In this document: in pieces, positions 35,627 to 45,554 of the stretch
Layout of the letters: each line of letters starts with the position of its first letter
Position numbering within the stretch: position 1 is the first letter of the stretch
Source: Micromonospora sp. NBC_01796
GTDB lineage: Bacteria > Actinomycetota > Actinomycetes > Mycobacteriales > Micromonosporaceae
NCBI RefSeq assembly: GCF_035917455.1
Contig: NZ_CP109078.1
Coordinates: forward strand, 7,548,001 to 7,612,000
Length of the DNA: 64,000 nucleotides
Direction: 5' to 3'
Position numbers and translations under genes: made by a program
The notes under the pieces: model-generated
What the model was told of the DNA's origin: nothing
The model's input: only the letters and a program-made list of their open reading frames with translations
Databases searched by the model: none

Positions 35627-36631
35627 CTAGTGCCCGGCGACAGCCGGCGCCGGCACGGCGTACGCGTCGAGCGCGGCGGCGGCCGAGTCGCGTACCTGTT
35701 CGACCAGGTCGACCGGGGACACCACGGTCACCTCCGGACCGAGGCCGAGGACGAAGCGACGGGCCCACTCCAGGTCGGTCACCCGCAACGAGACCAGCCA
35801 CTGCTCACCGTCGCCCGGTTCGACCTGCTCGCACGGGTAGTACTCGGTGATCCACCGGCCACCGCGGCCCACCCGCAGGGTGACCAGGGGCAGATCGGGC
35901 GAGGGCTGGAAGACCCCGGCGCTGAAGTCGTGCAACCGGGTGGCCTGCGGCGGCACCACGGCGGGTTCGTCGAGCTCGGTCTGCGCGTCGATCCGGTCGG
36001 CCCGGAACAGCCGTACCGCCTCGGCCCGCCGGCACCACGCCTCGAGGTAGGCCCGGCCGCCGACCATCAGCACCCGGATCGGGTCGATGGTCCGCTCGGT
36101 GGTCTCGTCGCGGGCGGCGGTGTAGTAGGTGATCCGCAGCGCCCGGCCCCGCCGGACCGCACCGTGCAGTGCCTCGGCCTGATCGCCGTCACCGGCCATC
36201 CGGACCTCCACCGGCGCGTCGGCGAGGTCCCCGGCGGCATCCTCGATCTTCGCCAGGGCGCGCTCGATCGCGTCCCGGTTCGCGATCCCCGGCGTCTCGA
36301 CCAGCATCCGCAGCGCCACCACCAGCGCCAGTGCCTCGTCGGGGGTGAGGCGCAACGGACGGTCGATGCCGGCGTCGTAGGTGATGGTGACCCGGTCACC
36401 GTCGAAGGCCATGTCGATCAGGTCACCGGGACCGTAACCCGGCAGGCCGCAGACCCAGAGCAGTTCCAGGTCCTCGCGCAGTTGCCGCTCGCTGACGCCG
36501 AGGTCACCGGCCGCCTCGGCCAGCTCGATCCCCGGCCGCGCCAGCAGGTACGGCACCAGGTTGAGCAGCCGGGCGAGCCGGTCGGCCGAGGCCCGCGATC
36601 CACTCATTGCGTCACTCCGTCGCGTGCTCAT
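35627..36631 (-). CDS. pafC: WYL-domain regulator PafC
   Basis: A 334-residue helix-turn-helix/WYL protein. HTH at about 15-75 (LARLLNLVPYLLARPG, ELAEAAGDLGVSERQLREDL); WYL domain at 150-220 (RITYYTAARDE, VGGRAYLEAWCRRAEAVRLFRADRI); WCX region at the end. With PafB it forms the PafBC activator of the LexA-independent DNA-damage response in mycobacteria. ATG 36631 overlaps the pafB stop (ATGA); ATG 36607 with GGAG 7 bases upstream is an alternative. Confidence 0.93.
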   Translation of the reverse strand: MSTRRSDAMSGSRASADRLARLLNLVPYLLARPGIELAEAAGDLGVSERQLREDLELLWVCGLPGYGPGDLIDMAFDGDRVTITYDAGIDRPLRLTPDEALALVVALRMLVETPGIANRDAIERALAKIEDAAGDLADAPVEVRMAGDGDQAEALHGAVRRGRALRITYYTAARDETTERTIDPIRVLMVGGRAYLEAWCRRAEAVRLFRADRIDAQTELDEPAVVPPQATRLHDFSAGVFQPSPDLPLVTLRVGRGGRWITEYYPCEQVEPGDGEQWLVSLRVTDLEWARRFVLGLGPEVTVVSPVDLVEQVRDSAAAALDAYAVPAPAVAGH

Positions 36632-37623
36632 GCGGTGCTCCCGCCCACCATCACGTCGTGCTGGGCGGCGATCTCCTTGAGGCGCTGGATGACCGCGTCC
36701 CGGACCTCCGGCGGGTCGAGCACCCGGATGTCCGGCCCGTAGCCCACCAGGGTGCCGGCGAGGGCCTCGGGATCCGCGTACGGCAGGACCAGCCGGTCCC
36801 CGTCCGGACCGGAGATGATCTCGCCCGCCCAGCGGCGCAGACCGGCGGCCCGACCGGGACGGGCCAGTACGGTCGCCCGGCCGGTCCGCTCGACCGGGCC
36901 GAACCAGCGGGCCACGTGGCTGATCAGGTCGACGCCCTCGGGCGGGGCGTAGCCGCCCGGCCGACCCACCATCCGGACCGTCCCGACGACCCGGGAGAGC
37001 CGGAAGCACCGGGTCGCCGCCCGGTCGAGGTCGTGCCCGACGACGTACCAGCGGCCCCGCCAGCACACCACGCCCCACGGTTGCAGCCGCCGGCTGGTCG
37101 GCACGTCGTCGTCGGGCACCCGGTAGTCGAAGGTGACCGCCCGACGATCCCGGGCGGCGGCGGTCAGCGGTGCGAAGGCCGGGTCGACGGTGACCACCGG
37201 TTCCATGCCCAGGGTCGCCTGCGGGTCGACGTCGATGCCGGCCGCCCGGAGCTTGGCCAGGCCGGACGAGGCGGCGGCGGCCAGGCCGGCGTGCTGCCAG
37301 AGCCGGGCGGCGATCCCCACGGCGGCGGCCTCGTCCGGTTCGAGCGGGATCTCGGGCAGGGCGTACTCGCGGTGCGCGATCCGGTAGCCGGGCTCAGTGT
37401 CGAACACACTGGCCGTGCCGGTCTCCAGCGGTACGCCGAGTTCGCGCAGCTCCGCCTTGTCGCGTTCGAACTTGCGTTGGAACGCCTCATGATCGCGCGG
37501 ATCGTCCGGATCGTGCTCGTAACCGGGCACGGTCGCGGCGATCTGCGCGGCGGTCAGGAACCGCCGCGTGGACAGCAGACATATCACCAGGTTGACCAGG
37601 CGTTCGGTGCGGCTCCGCGACAC
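36628..37623 (-). CDS. pafB: WYL-domain regulator PafB
   Basis: A 331-residue partner of PafC with the same HTH-WYL-WCX plan: HTH LVNLVICLLSTRRFLTAAQI, WYL region AVTFDYRVPDDD...WYVVGHDLDRAATRCFRLSRV. Single-stranded DNA is thought to switch the PafBC pair on. GTG 37623 has TAGCGT 7 bases upstream with no ribosome site, so it is probably leaderless; the frame is open upstream to 37887 but that stretch overlaps the divergent cation-efflux gene. Confidence 0.93.
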   Translation of the reverse strand: MSRSRTERLVNLVICLLSTRRFLTAAQIAATVPGYEHDPDDPRDHEAFQRKFERDKAELRELGVPLETGTASVFDTEPGYRIAHREYALPEIPLEPDEAAAVGIAARLWQHAGLAAAASSGLAKLRAAGIDVDPQATLGMEPVVTVDPAFAPLTAAARDRRAVTFDYRVPDDDVPTSRRLQPWGVVCWRGRWYVVGHDLDRAATRCFRLSRVVGTVRMVGRPGGYAPPEGVDLISHVARWFGPVERTGRATVLARPGRAAGLRRWAGEIISGPDGDRLVLPYADPEALAGTLVGYGPDIRVLDPPEVRDAVIQRLKEIAAQHDVMVGGSTA

Positions 37624-37729
37624 GCCTGAGACGCTAGCAGTGTTGGCCCGCCGCGTACGCACCCACACGGGGGTGGGCAGCAATCCGATCCATCGGTTAT
37701 GTCGTCCACGGGGACCATAGGCTGCCCTC

Positions 37730-38686
37730 ATGGCGAGATCGCCGGAGGGTGCGCAGAGTGTCGGCACGGTGATCATCGCCGGCGTGGCGAACCTGACGAT
37801 TGCCGCGGCGAAGGTGCTGGCGGGCCTGCTCAGCGGCTCGGCGGCGGTGCTGTCGGAGGCCGCCCACTCGTTCGCGGACACCACCACCGAGGTCCTGCTC
37901 TTCGTCGCGCTGCGCCGCGGTGCCCGGCCCGCCGACGACGAACGGCCGTTCGGACACGGGCGGGAGAGCTACGCCTGGGCGTTCCTGGCCGCGGTCTTCA
38001 CCTTCGTCGGCGGGGGCATCTTCTCCATCACCCAGGGCGTGCACGCCATCCAGATCGACCAGCGCCAGGACGACAACCTCATCTCGTACGTGGTGCTGGC
38101 CATCTCGGCCGTCGCCGAGGGGATCTCGTGGCGACGGGCGAGCCGGCAGATCAAGGGCCGGGCGCGGAGGTTCTCGGTCAGCCCCTGGCTGGTGGTGCGG
38201 CGTACCCCGGACACCACGGTGAAGGCGGTCTTCTTCGAGGACAGCGCGGCGCTGATCGGGCTGGTGCTGGCGGCGGCCGGCGTCGGGCTCTCCCAGATCA
38301 CCGACAACGGGTTCTGGGACGGTCTGGCCTCGATCATGATCGGCCTGCTGCTCCTGGTGGTGGCCGTGACGCTGGCCCGCAGCAATCTCTCCCTGCTGCT
38401 CGGCCGGGCGGCCGGACCCTCCACCCGACAGGAGATCTACGACGAACTGGTCGGGGTGCCGACGGTCGTACGGATCCACACCCTGCTGACCCTGCAACTG
38501 GGCCCGGACGAGATCCTCGTCGCCGCGAAGGTCGACTTCGCCGACGACGCCACCGGTGCCGCGATCGAGGCCGCCGCGGACGAGGCCGAGCGGCGGTTGA
38601 TCGCCCGCAACCCCGCCGTACGGTTCGTCTTCCTCGACCCGACCGGCTCCAAGTCGCCGGACCTCCCGGACACCCGGCCGGACTGA
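37730..38686 (+). CDS. Cation diffusion facilitator family transporter
   Basis: A 318-residue CDF-type protein with six helices. Helix 2 has HSFAD (His/Asp metal site); helix 5 has FFEDSAAL with Glu-Asp where zinc CDFs have HxxxD, typical of the FieF-unlike branch common in actinomycetes; the HGRESYAWAFLAAVFTF region is family-typical. The C-terminal domain (VVRIHTLLTLQLGPDEILVA) is the cytoplasmic ferredoxin-like fold. Metal not known (Mn, Fe or Zn). ATG 37730 has TAGGCT 6 bases upstream (leaderless). Divergent from pafB. Confidence 0.9.
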   Translation: MARSPEGAQSVGTVIIAGVANLTIAAAKVLAGLLSGSAAVLSEAAHSFADTTTEVLLFVALRRGARPADDERPFGHGRESYAWAFLAAVFTFVGGGIFSITQGVHAIQIDQRQDDNLISYVVLAISAVAEGISWRRASRQIKGRARRFSVSPWLVVRRTPDTTVKAVFFEDSAALIGLVLAAAGVGLSQITDNGFWDGLASIMIGLLLLVVAVTLARSNLSLLLGRAAGPSTRQEIYDELVGVPTVVRIHTLLTLQLGPDEILVAAKVDFADDATGAAIEAAADEAERRLIARNPAVRFVFLDPTGSKSPDLPDTRPD

Positions 38687-38737
38687 CCCGACGCCCCCGC
38701 CGCCCCGGCGGCCACCGGCCCGGCTACCGTGCCGGAC

Positions 38738-39823
38738 ATGGTGCGATGGCGGTCCGGCACGGTGACGGCGGTACGGCGGCAGTGGCGCGGCGCGATCGAG
38801 CTGGATGTGGCGCTGCCCGACGGCTCGGCCGTCCGGGCGCTGGCCTATCCCGCCCTGGTCGGCACCCCGGAACCCGGCGACCGGGTGCTGCTCAACGTCG
38901 GCGCGTTGCTGATGGGGCTGGGCACCGGCGGGTACGCCCTCGTGGTCGCACTCCCCGACCGGCTGCCGGCCGACCCCCCGGACGCGCTGGACAACCGCGA
39001 CGGCGGACACCTGGTGAAGGCGCGGTACACCCCGCTGCAACCGATCCTGCTCGGCGCCGACGAGGAGGCCTCACCGCACCGGGCCGCCCTGGTCGACGCC
39101 GACGACCTCGATGGCCTGCCGGTGGTCACCGCCGACCTGCACTCGGCGCTGCCGGCAATCGTGGCCGGCATCCGGGCCGACGGGCCACGGGTGCGGATCG
39201 CCTACCTGATGACCGACGGCGGGGCGCTACCGGCGTGGTTCTCCCGCACCCTGGCCGCCCTCGACGGTGAACTCGCCGGCACGGTGACGGTCGGGCAGGC
39301 GTTCGGCGGTGACCTGGAGGCCACCAACCTGCACGGTGGGCTGCTCGCCGCCCGACACGTGTTCCACGCGGACATCGCGATCGTGGCCCAGGGGCCGGGC
39401 AACCTGGGCACCGGAACCCGCTGGGGTTTCTCCGGAGTCGCGGTCGGTGAGGCCGTCAACGCGGTCACCGCGCTGGGCGGTCGGCCGGTCGGCTCGCTGC
39501 GCATCTCCGGCGCCGACGCCCGGGACCGTCACCGTGGCCTATCCCACCACAGCCTCACCGCGTACGGAAGGGTGGCTCTCACGCCGGCGGACCTGGTGGT
39601 GCCGAACGGCCTGGAGCCGGCGCTGGCCGCCGAGGTGGAGGAGTCACTGACACTGCTGACGGGTCGGCACCGGGTGATCCGGGTCGACACCGACGGGCTG
39701 GACGCCGCGCTACGGGCGGCCCCGGTCACGCTGTCGACCATGGGCCGGGGACTGGACGCCGACCACGCCTACTTCCTCGCCGCGGCAGCGGCCGGCCGGC
39801 ACGCGGTCACCCTCCTGGGGTGA
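38738..39823 (+). CDS. DUF3866 family protein
   Basis: A 361-residue soluble protein of the DUF3866 family, known from actinomycetes near pafBC and pafA. Features: an N-terminal beta region (VTAVRRQWRGAIELDV, GDRVLLN), a VKARYTPLQ motif, a central TVGQAFGGDLEATNLHGGLLAA and AQGPGNLGTGTRWGFSG, both Gly-rich as in nucleotide or cofactor binders, and RDRHRGLSHHSLTAYG with clustered His. Function unknown. ATG 38738 follows TACCGT by 7 bases (leaderless). It converges on the small gene at 39839. Confidence 0.85.
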   Translation: MVRWRSGTVTAVRRQWRGAIELDVALPDGSAVRALAYPALVGTPEPGDRVLLNVGALLMGLGTGGYALVVALPDRLPADPPDALDNRDGGHLVKARYTPLQPILLGADEEASPHRAALVDADDLDGLPVVTADLHSALPAIVAGIRADGPRVRIAYLMTDGGALPAWFSRTLAALDGELAGTVTVGQAFGGDLEATNLHGGLLAARHVFHADIAIVAQGPGNLGTGTRWGFSGVAVGEAVNAVTALGGRPVGSLRISGADARDRHRGLSHHSLTAYGRVALTPADLVVPNGLEPALAAEVEESLTLLTGRHRVIRVDTDGLDAALRAAPVTLSTMGRGLDADHAYFLAAAAAGRHAVTLLG

Positions 39824-39838
39824 TCCGGACCGGCCGAC

Positions 39839-40045
39839 CTAGCTGAACACCACGACCGAGATCCAACCGGCGACGAGCAGCACCAGTGCCGTCACCAGCA
39901 CCCAGGTCGGCACGGTGTACTCGCCCCGCCGGTTGCGCGCGATCTCTTCGACGATCTTCTCGCGGCGCCGGTTGACCCACCCCTGGCGCACCTGATCGGT
40001 GTTGCGCTCGGGCGGCTCTTCGGCGGAATGGTCAGGAGGTGTCAT
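39839..40045 (-). CDS. Small tail-anchored membrane protein downstream of pafA
   Basis: A 68-residue protein: acidic start (SAEEPPERNTDQV), a basic amphipathic stretch (RQGWVNRRREKIVEEIARNRR) broken at about residue 40, then one membrane helix to the end (VLVTALVLLVAGWISVVVF). It lies 57 bases after pafA in the same direction. Family not recognised. GGGGGC precedes ATG 40045. Confidence 0.65.
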   Translation of the reverse strand: MTPPDHSAEEPPERNTDQVRQGWVNRRREKIVEEIARNRRGEYTVPTWVLVTALVLLVAGWISVVVFS

Positions 40046-40101
40046 AACGCCCCCGAGACTACCCGGAACCGGCGTCGCCGCGTACGCCGGCCCGGCACCG
40101 C

Positions 40102-41460
40102 TCACATGCTCGCGATCAGCCGCTCCACCCGCTCGTCGTACGCCCGGAACGGGTCCTTGCACAGCACGGTGCGCTGCGCCTGGTCGTTGAGCTTCAGGTG
40201 CACCCAGTCGACGGTGAAGTCCCGGCGCTTCTCCTGCGCGTGCCGGATGAACTCGCCGCGCAGCCGCGCCCGGGTGGTCTGCGGAGGCGTCTCCTTGGCC
40301 TCGAAGATCTCCGGGTCGGTGGCGATCCGGTCCACCTGACCGCGCCGCTCCAGCAGCCCGTAGAGGCCGCGTCCCCGGCGGACGTCGTGGTAGGCCAGGT
40401 CCATCTGGGCGATCCGGGGGTGGGACAGCGGCAGGTCGTGCTTGGCCTGGTAGCGCTCGATCAGCTTCAGCTTGCTGACCCAGTCGATCTCCCGGGAGAC
40501 CGGTTCGAGGTCACCGCTCTCCACCGCGTTCAGCACCCGGCCCCAGAGTTCCACCACCCGCTTCGCGGTCTGGTCACCGCCGCGACGCTCGACGAACTCG
40601 GTCGCCTTGGCCAGGTACTCCTGCTGGATCTCCAGCGCGCTGACCTCCTTGTTGGAGGCCAACCTGACCTTGCGCCGGCCGGTGATGTCGTGGGACACCT
40701 CCCGGATCGCCCGGATCGGGTTCTCCAGCGACAGGTCCCGCATCACCACCCCGGCCTCGATCATCCGCAGCACGATGTCCGCGGTGCCGACCTTGAGCAG
40801 GGTGGTGACCTCGTTCATGTTGGAGTCGCCGACGATGACGTGCAGCCGGCGGTAGCGTTCGGCGTCGGCGTGCGGCTCGTCGCGGGTGTTGATGATCGGT
40901 CGGCTCCGGGTGGTCGCCGACGACACGCCCTCCCAGATGTGCTCGGCCCGCTGGGAGAGGCAGTACACCGCACCGCGCGGGGTCTGCAGCACCTTGCCCG
41001 CGCCACAGATCAACTGTCGGGTCACCAGGAACGGGATCAGGACGTCGGCCAGGCGGCCGAACTCCCCGTGCCGGGAGACCAGGTAGTTCTCGTGGCAGCC
41101 GTACGAGTTGCCGGCCGAGTCGGTGTTGTTCTTGAACAGGTAGATCTCACCGGCGATGCCCTCGTCGTGCAGCCGTTTCTCGGCGTCGACGAGCAAACCC
41201 TCGAGGATCCGCTCACCGGCCCGGTCGTGCGCGACCAGGTCGGTGACCGAGTCGCACTCCGGTGTCGCGTACTCCGGATGGGACCCGACGTCGAGATAGA
41301 GCCGGGCTCCGTTGCGCAGGAAGACATTGCTGGATCGTCCCCAGGACACCACCCGACGGAAGAGGTAGCGCGCGACCTCGTCCGGGGAGAGTCGCCGCTG
41401 ACCGCGGTAGGTGCAGGTGACGCCGTACTCGGTCTCAAGACCGAAGATTCGCCGCTCCAT
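40102..41460 (-). CDS. pafA: Pup ligase PafA
   Basis: A 452-residue carboxylate-amine ligase that links the C-terminal Glu of Pup to substrate lysines using ATP. Mg-ATP Glu residues in FGLETEYG (Glu9, Glu11); catalytic Asp57 in [32 protein letters not shown] and [19 protein letters not shown] line the site. It lacks the 40-residue Dop-loop after the first strand, which separates it from Dop at 48339. A TAGTGT -10 box lies 6 bases before ATG 41460 with no ribosome site, so pafA likely has its own leaderless mRNA rather than being read from prcA. Confidence 0.97.
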   Translation of the reverse strand: MERRIFGLETEYGVTCTYRGQRRLSPDEVARYLFRRVVSWGRSSNVFLRNGARLYLDVGSHPEYATPECDSVTDLVAHDRAGERILEGLLVDAEKRLHDEGIAGEIYLFKNNTDSAGNSYGCHENYLVSRHGEFGRLADVLIPFLVTRQLICGAGKVLQTPRGAVYCLSQRAEHIWEGVSSATTRSRPIINTRDEPHADAERYRRLHVIVGDSNMNEVTTLLKVGTADIVLRMIEAGVVMRDLSLENPIRAIREVSHDITGRRKVRLASNKEVSALEIQQEYLAKATEFVERRGGDQTAKRVVELWGRVLNAVESGDLEPVSREIDWVSKLKLIERYQAKHDLPLSHPRIAQMDLAYHDVRRGRGLYGLLERRGQVDRIATDPEIFEAKETPPQTTRARLRGEFIRHAQEKRRDFTVDWVHLKLNDQAQRTVLCKDPFRAYDERVERLIASM

Positions 41461-41562
41461 GAACAGACACTAGCCGCCCGGAGCCGCCGAATGGTCGCCC
41501 TCGGGTCGCACATTCCGCGCGTCGGCGCCGAAACTCCCCGCGGAACGGCCGATGCGGGTACG

Positions 41563-42423
41563 TCAGCGGAGCAGATTGAGCAGGTATTCGCCGTACCCGC
41601 TCTTGAGCAGTGGCAGGGCCAGGGTGCGGAGCTGATCGTCGTCGATCAGGCCGGCCCGCCAGGCGACCTCCTCCACGCAACCGATCTTCAGCCCCTGACG
41701 CTCCTCGATCACCCGGACGAACTCGGCCGCCTGCATCATCGAGGTGAAGGTGCCGGTGTCGAGCCAGGCGGTACCCCGGTCGAGCACCGTCACGTTCAGC
41801 TCACCGAGTTCGCGGTACGCCTCGTTGACCGCGGTGATCTCCAGCTCGCCCCGGTCGCTCGGACGCAGGTCGCGGGCGATCTTGACCACCCGGTTGTCGT
41901 AGAAGTACAGGCCGGGCACCGCGTAACGGGACTTCGGCGTGGTCGGCTTCTCCTCGATCGAGAGCACCTGCCCACGCTCGTCGAAGTCGACCACGCCGTA
42001 CTCCTCGGGGTTGGCCACCTGGTAGGCGAAGACCCGCCCGCCGACCAGATGGTCCTGCCCGGCGAGCTGGGTACCGAGGCCGACGCCGTGGAAGATGTTG
42101 TCGCCCAGGACCAGCGCCACCGAGTCGTCGCCGATGAAGTCGGCCCCGAGGACGAACGCCTGCGCGATGCCCTCCGGTCGCGGTTGGGCGCAGTACTCCA
42201 GACGCAGGCCGAACTGACTCCCGTCACCCAGCAGACGACGGAACTGGTCCTGGTCGTCGGGGGTGGTGATGACCAGGATCTCCCGGATGCCGGACATCAC
42301 CAGCGTGGAGAGCGGGTAGTAGATCATCGGCTTGTCGAAGACCGGCATCAGCTGCTTCGATACCGCCTTGGTCAGCGGCCAGAGTCGGGAGCCGGTGCCA
42401 CCGGCGAGCAGGATTCCACGCAC
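41563..42423 (-). CDS. rmlA: Glucose-1-phosphate thymidylyltransferase (RmlA)
   Basis: A 286-residue nucleotidyltransferase making dTDP-glucose, step 1 of dTDP-L-rhamnose synthesis. Signature [11 protein letters not shown] at 6-16, [27 protein letters not shown] with the Mg-Asp, [13 protein letters not shown] and [12 protein letters not shown] 42423 has TACTCT 6 bases upstream and no ribosome site (leaderless). rmlB and rmlC are not in the window. It lies between pafA and prcA, divergent from rmlD. Confidence 0.95.
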   Translation of the reverse strand: MRGILLAGGTGSRLWPLTKAVSKQLMPVFDKPMIYYPLSTLVMSGIREILVITTPDDQDQFRRLLGDGSQFGLRLEYCAQPRPEGIAQAFVLGADFIGDDSVALVLGDNIFHGVGLGTQLAGQDHLVGGRVFAYQVANPEEYGVVDFDERGQVLSIEEKPTTPKSRYAVPGLYFYDNRVVKIARDLRPSDRGELEITAVNEAYRELGELNVTVLDRGTAWLDTGTFTSMMQAAEFVRVIEERQGLKIGCVEEVAWRAGLIDDDQLRTLALPLLKSGYGEYLLNLLR

Positions 42424-42570
42424 CTGGGGAGAGTACCGACTCTCGGTGATGTCGGCGCGCCCCACGTGCCGGCTGGTTCCGCCCACTCGTCGCGTAGACT
42501 CACCAACCCGTACGGATCCCCCGTCGACGGGCCGGATCCCAGGGGCTCGGCCGGCGAAGCGAGGCGGGGA

Positions 42571-43461
42571 ATGACCGAACGGATCGACAACTGGCTGGTC
42601 ACCGGTGCCGGCGGCATGCTCGGCCGGGACCTGGTGGCGGTACTCGGCGCCGACCCCGCCCGCAGGTTCACCGCCGCCACCAGGGCGGAACTCGACCTCA
42701 CCGACCCGGCGGCGCTGCTGGCCGCGGTGACCGGGCACGACGTCGTGATCAACGCCGCCGCCTGGACCAACGTCGACGGGGCCGAGACGCACGAGGACGA
42801 GGCCACCGCCGTCAACGGGACGGGCGTCGAGAACCTGGCCCGGGCATGCGCGCAGGCCAGTGCGCGCCTGGTGCACGTCTCCACCGACTACGTCTTCCCC
42901 GGCAACGCCGACCGGCCCTACCCGGAGGACGCCCCCACCGCGCCGATCAACGCGTACGGGCGCAGCAAGCTCGTCGGTGAGCAGGCCGTGACCCGGCTAC
43001 TGCCGGAGACCGGTTACGTGGTCCGTACCGCCTGGCTCTACGGGACCCACGGCCGGAACTTCGTCAACACCATGTTGCGGCTCGCCGCCGAACGCGAACA
43101 CCTCACCGTGGTCGACGACCAGCTCGGCCAGCCCACCTGGTCCCACGCGCTGGCGTCCCGGCTGGTCGAGTTGGGTGACGCCGCACGCTCCGGTGCGGCC
43201 CCGGCCGGGATCTACCACGGCACCGCGTCCGGACAGACCACCTGGTTCGGCCTGGCCCGCGCGGTGTTCGAGCTGAGCGGCCTCGATCCGTCCCGGGTCC
43301 GGCCCACCACCAGCGAGAACTATCCCCTGCCGGCGCCCCGCCCGGCGTACAGCGTGCTGGGCCACGATCGGTGGCGGTCGGCGGGACTCGCACCCATGCC
43401 AGACTGGCACGAGATGCTCGGCGGCGCGCTCGCCGGCCGGGGCCTCGTCCCGGCCACCTGA
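42571..43461 (+). CDS. rmlD: dTDP-4-dehydrorhamnose reductase (RmlD)
   Basis: A 296-residue extended-SDR enzyme for the last step of dTDP-L-rhamnose synthesis. NADPH site VTGAGGMLG at residues 10-18, [20 protein letters not shown] and catalytic YGRSK (Tyr/Lys), then RTAWLYG and [16 protein letters not shown] lies 6 bases before ATG 42571. A glycosyltransferase gene follows 107 bases downstream, so rhamnose made here may be used by it. Confidence 0.95.
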   Translation: MTERIDNWLVTGAGGMLGRDLVAVLGADPARRFTAATRAELDLTDPAALLAAVTGHDVVINAAAWTNVDGAETHEDEATAVNGTGVENLARACAQASARLVHVSTDYVFPGNADRPYPEDAPTAPINAYGRSKLVGEQAVTRLLPETGYVVRTAWLYGTHGRNFVNTMLRLAAEREHLTVVDDQLGQPTWSHALASRLVELGDAARSGAAPAGIYHGTASGQTTWFGLARAVFELSGLDPSRVRPTTSENYPLPAPRPAYSVLGHDRWRSAGLAPMPDWHEMLGGALAGRGLVPAT

Positions 43462-43481
43462 TCGATCCCCCACAGCCTGGT

Positions 43482-43532
43482 CCAACCCGCGCGACCCGAT
43501 CCATCCCGCGCAGCCCGATCCCATCCCGCACC
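43482..43532 (+). repeat. 19-base tandem repeat (2.6 copies) between rmlD and GT2
   Basis: Copies at 43482-43500 and 43501-43519 differ at three positions (CCAACCCGCGCGACCCGAT and CCATCCCGCGCAGCCCGAT), and a broken third copy starts at 43520. It lies in the spacer before the glycosyltransferase. Possibly slippage; no known function. Confidence 0.6.
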
Positions 43533-43568
43533 GCCGAGCGATATCCGACCCCGGGAGAACACGCCGAC

Positions 43569-44618
43569 ATGCACGACCCGAACGCCGGTTCCTTCGTCGA
43601 ACACAGCCGCCTCCCACGGGTCAGCGCGATCGTGCTCGCATGGAAGGCCGAGCCACTGCTTCGCCGCTCCGTGGAGACGTTGCTGGCCTCGGCGAAGGTG
43701 GAGGTCGAGGTGGTTCTCGTCGACAACGGCTGCACCACCGACGACGTCGAGGTGCTGGCGAAGCTGCCCGGCGTGGTGGTGGTCGGCGAGGGCGAGAACA
43801 TCGGCTTCTCCGCCGGCTGCAACCTCGGCGTGACGGCCGCAAGCGGGGACTACGTGGCACTGGTCAACGGGGACGCGATCGTCGAGCCGAACACCCTGGC
43901 CCGGCTGGTCGAGGTGGTGGACCAGTCGGACGTGGGCATCGCCGCCGGGGCGGTACGCCTGGCCGACGAACCCGACCTGCTCAACTCCTCGGGCAACGAG
44001 GTGCACGTGCTCGGGGTGAGCTGGATCGGCGGTTTCCGGGAACGGGAGACCCGGTCCGAGCCGACCGAGACGGCCGGGGCGATGGGCGCCTGCCTGGTGA
44101 CCTCACGCAGCCACTGGGACCGGCTGGGCGGCTTCGACCCGCACTACTTCGCCTACCACGAGGACGCCGACCTCTCCATCCGTACCTGGCGGGTCGGTCT
44201 GCGGGTGCTCAACGTGCCGGACGCGGTCGCCCTGCACCGGTACGAGTTCAGCCGCAACAGCTTCAAGTACTACCTGGTCGAACGGAACCGGCTGATGTTC
44301 GTGGCCACCCTCTGGGGTCGCCGGCCGCTGCTGCTGCTCGCACCGCCGCTGCTCGCGCTGGAGCTGGTGATGCTGCTGCTCGCGATCAAGGAGGGCTGGT
44401 TCCGGGACAAGCTGCGCGGCTACGGCTGGCTCTGGCGGCACCGGCGGCACCTGGGCGAGCGCCGTCGGCAGTTGCACGCCGAGCGGACCGTCCCGGACCG
44501 GGTCTGGATGCGTGTCCTGACCGACCGGTTCAACACCCCGCTGATCAGCCCGCCGGGAGTGGGCCTGCTGAACGTGTTGATGTCGGCGTACTGGCGGGTG
44601 GTTCGACGCTGGGTCTGA
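43569..44618 (+). CDS. Family 2 glycosyltransferase (rhamnosyltransferase-like)
   Basis: A 349-residue GT-A enzyme. Donor site: VSAIVLAWKAEPLL, LVDNGCTTDDV, ENIGFSAGCNLGV, LVNGDAIVEPN (DxD-like NGDA), and acceptor-side FDPHYFAYHEDADLSIR. A hydrophobic stretch at 250-275 (LLLLAPPLLALELVMLLLA) may tie it to the membrane. The pattern matches WbbL-like rhamnosyltransferases, in keeping with rmlD just upstream. ATG 43569 has GGGAG about 11 bases upstream. It converges on prcA. Confidence 0.87.
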   Translation: MHDPNAGSFVEHSRLPRVSAIVLAWKAEPLLRRSVETLLASAKVEVEVVLVDNGCTTDDVEVLAKLPGVVVVGEGENIGFSAGCNLGVTAASGDYVALVNGDAIVEPNTLARLVEVVDQSDVGIAAGAVRLADEPDLLNSSGNEVHVLGVSWIGGFRERETRSEPTETAGAMGACLVTSRSHWDRLGGFDPHYFAYHEDADLSIRTWRVGLRVLNVPDAVALHRYEFSRNSFKYYLVERNRLMFVATLWGRRPLLLLAPPLLALELVMLLLAIKEGWFRDKLRGYGWLWRHRRHLGERRRQLHAERTVPDRVWMRVLTDRFNTPLISPPGVGLLNVLMSAYWRVVRRWV

Positions 44619-44644
44619 CACCACCCGCCCCGCCGGACACCGGG

Positions 44645-45481
44645 TCAGCCCTCGGGCTGCTCGGTGTCCTTCGTTTCCAGGTCGGCCGAGGCGGCCGAGA
44701 CCGCTGGCTTGTCCGGGCCGGTGGCCGGAGTCGCCGGGCCGGCCGGCGTCGGCTCGGGGGCCTCGGCGCCCTTCGGCTCCGCCTCCCCGTCGAGCAGGCT
44801 GGTCAGGGCGGCACCGGTGATCCGGCGGAAGGTACGCCCGATCCGGCCCCGGTCCAGCACCGCGACCTCGAGCTGGTTCGCCGCGATCGTCCTGGCGGCA
44901 CCGTTCTCGCCACCCACGCTGCGCAGGGCCTGCACCGCGAGCCGTACGGCCTCGCTGAGCGACATGTCGTTGCGGTGGTTGTCGCGCAGCGCGACGGTGA
45001 TCGCCTCGCTCTGCCCGCCCATCGCCATCCGACCCGGCTCGTCGTTGACCGAGCCGTCGTAGGTCAGCCGGTAGATCTCGTCGTCGTCCGGGGTGACGCC
45101 GACCTCGGCGACACAGATCTCCACCTCGAACGGCTTGGACTGCTCGGTGAAGATCGCACCCAGGGTCTGCGCGTACGCGTTGGCCAGTGCCCGGCCGGTC
45201 ACGTCCCGCCGGTCGTAGCTGAGCCCGTTCAGGTCGGCCATCCGTACCCCGGCGCGGCGGAGGTTCTCGAACTCGTTGTAGCGGCCGACGGCGGCGAAGC
45301 CGATCCGGTCGTAGATCTCACTGACCTTGTGCAGGGCGCTGGAGAGATTCTCCGCGACGAAGAGAATCCCGCCCTCGTAGCTGAGTACCACCGCGCTACG
45401 ACCCCGGGCGATGCCCTTGCGGGCCAGCTCGGAGCGGTCGCGCATGATCTGCTCTGGCGAGGCGTAGAACTGCATGGCCAC
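44645..45481 (-). CDS. prcA: Proteasome alpha subunit PrcA
   Basis: A 278-residue alpha subunit forming the outer rings and gate of the 20S core. N-terminal gate helix [22 protein letters not shown], then the Ntn fold ([29 protein letters not shown] in pieces: [19 protein letters not shown]). Residues about 230-278 are an acidic Ala/Pro/Glu tail. It would dock ARC/Mpa through pockets between alpha subunits. GTG 45481 is used, with GGAG 10 bases upstream; ATG 45475 is two codons on. It follows prcB by 73 bases. Confidence 0.96.
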   Translation of the reverse strand: MAMQFYASPEQIMRDRSELARKGIARGRSAVVLSYEGGILFVAENLSSALHKVSEIYDRIGFAAVGRYNEFENLRRAGVRMADLNGLSYDRRDVTGRALANAYAQTLGAIFTEQSKPFEVEICVAEVGVTPDDDEIYRLTYDGSVNDEPGRMAMGGQSEAITVALRDNHRNDMSLSEAVRLAVQALRSVGGENGAARTIAANQLEVAVLDRGRIGRTFRRITGAALTSLLDGEAEPKGAEAPEPTPAGPATPATGPDKPAVSAASADLETKDTEQPEG

Positions 45482-45554
45482 GGCGGCGGTTCTCCTTACA
45501 AGCTGGTCTGGCGACTAACGAGCTGACGGCGTACGGCAGGGATGGTGGTCGACC

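Noticed and set aside
40198-42570. Long rightward open frame through pafA and rmlA, continuous with rmlD
   Set aside because: Only the part from ATG 42571 encodes a known protein; the rest is antisense to two clear genes.
41563-43461. Part of an antibiotic deoxysugar cluster
   Set aside because: Only rmlA and rmlD are present, with no polyketide, peptide or tailoring genes; a surface rhamnose role is simpler.
43482-43532. Possible CRISPR-like repeats
   Set aside because: Copies are adjacent without spacers, imperfect and too few; no cas genes.
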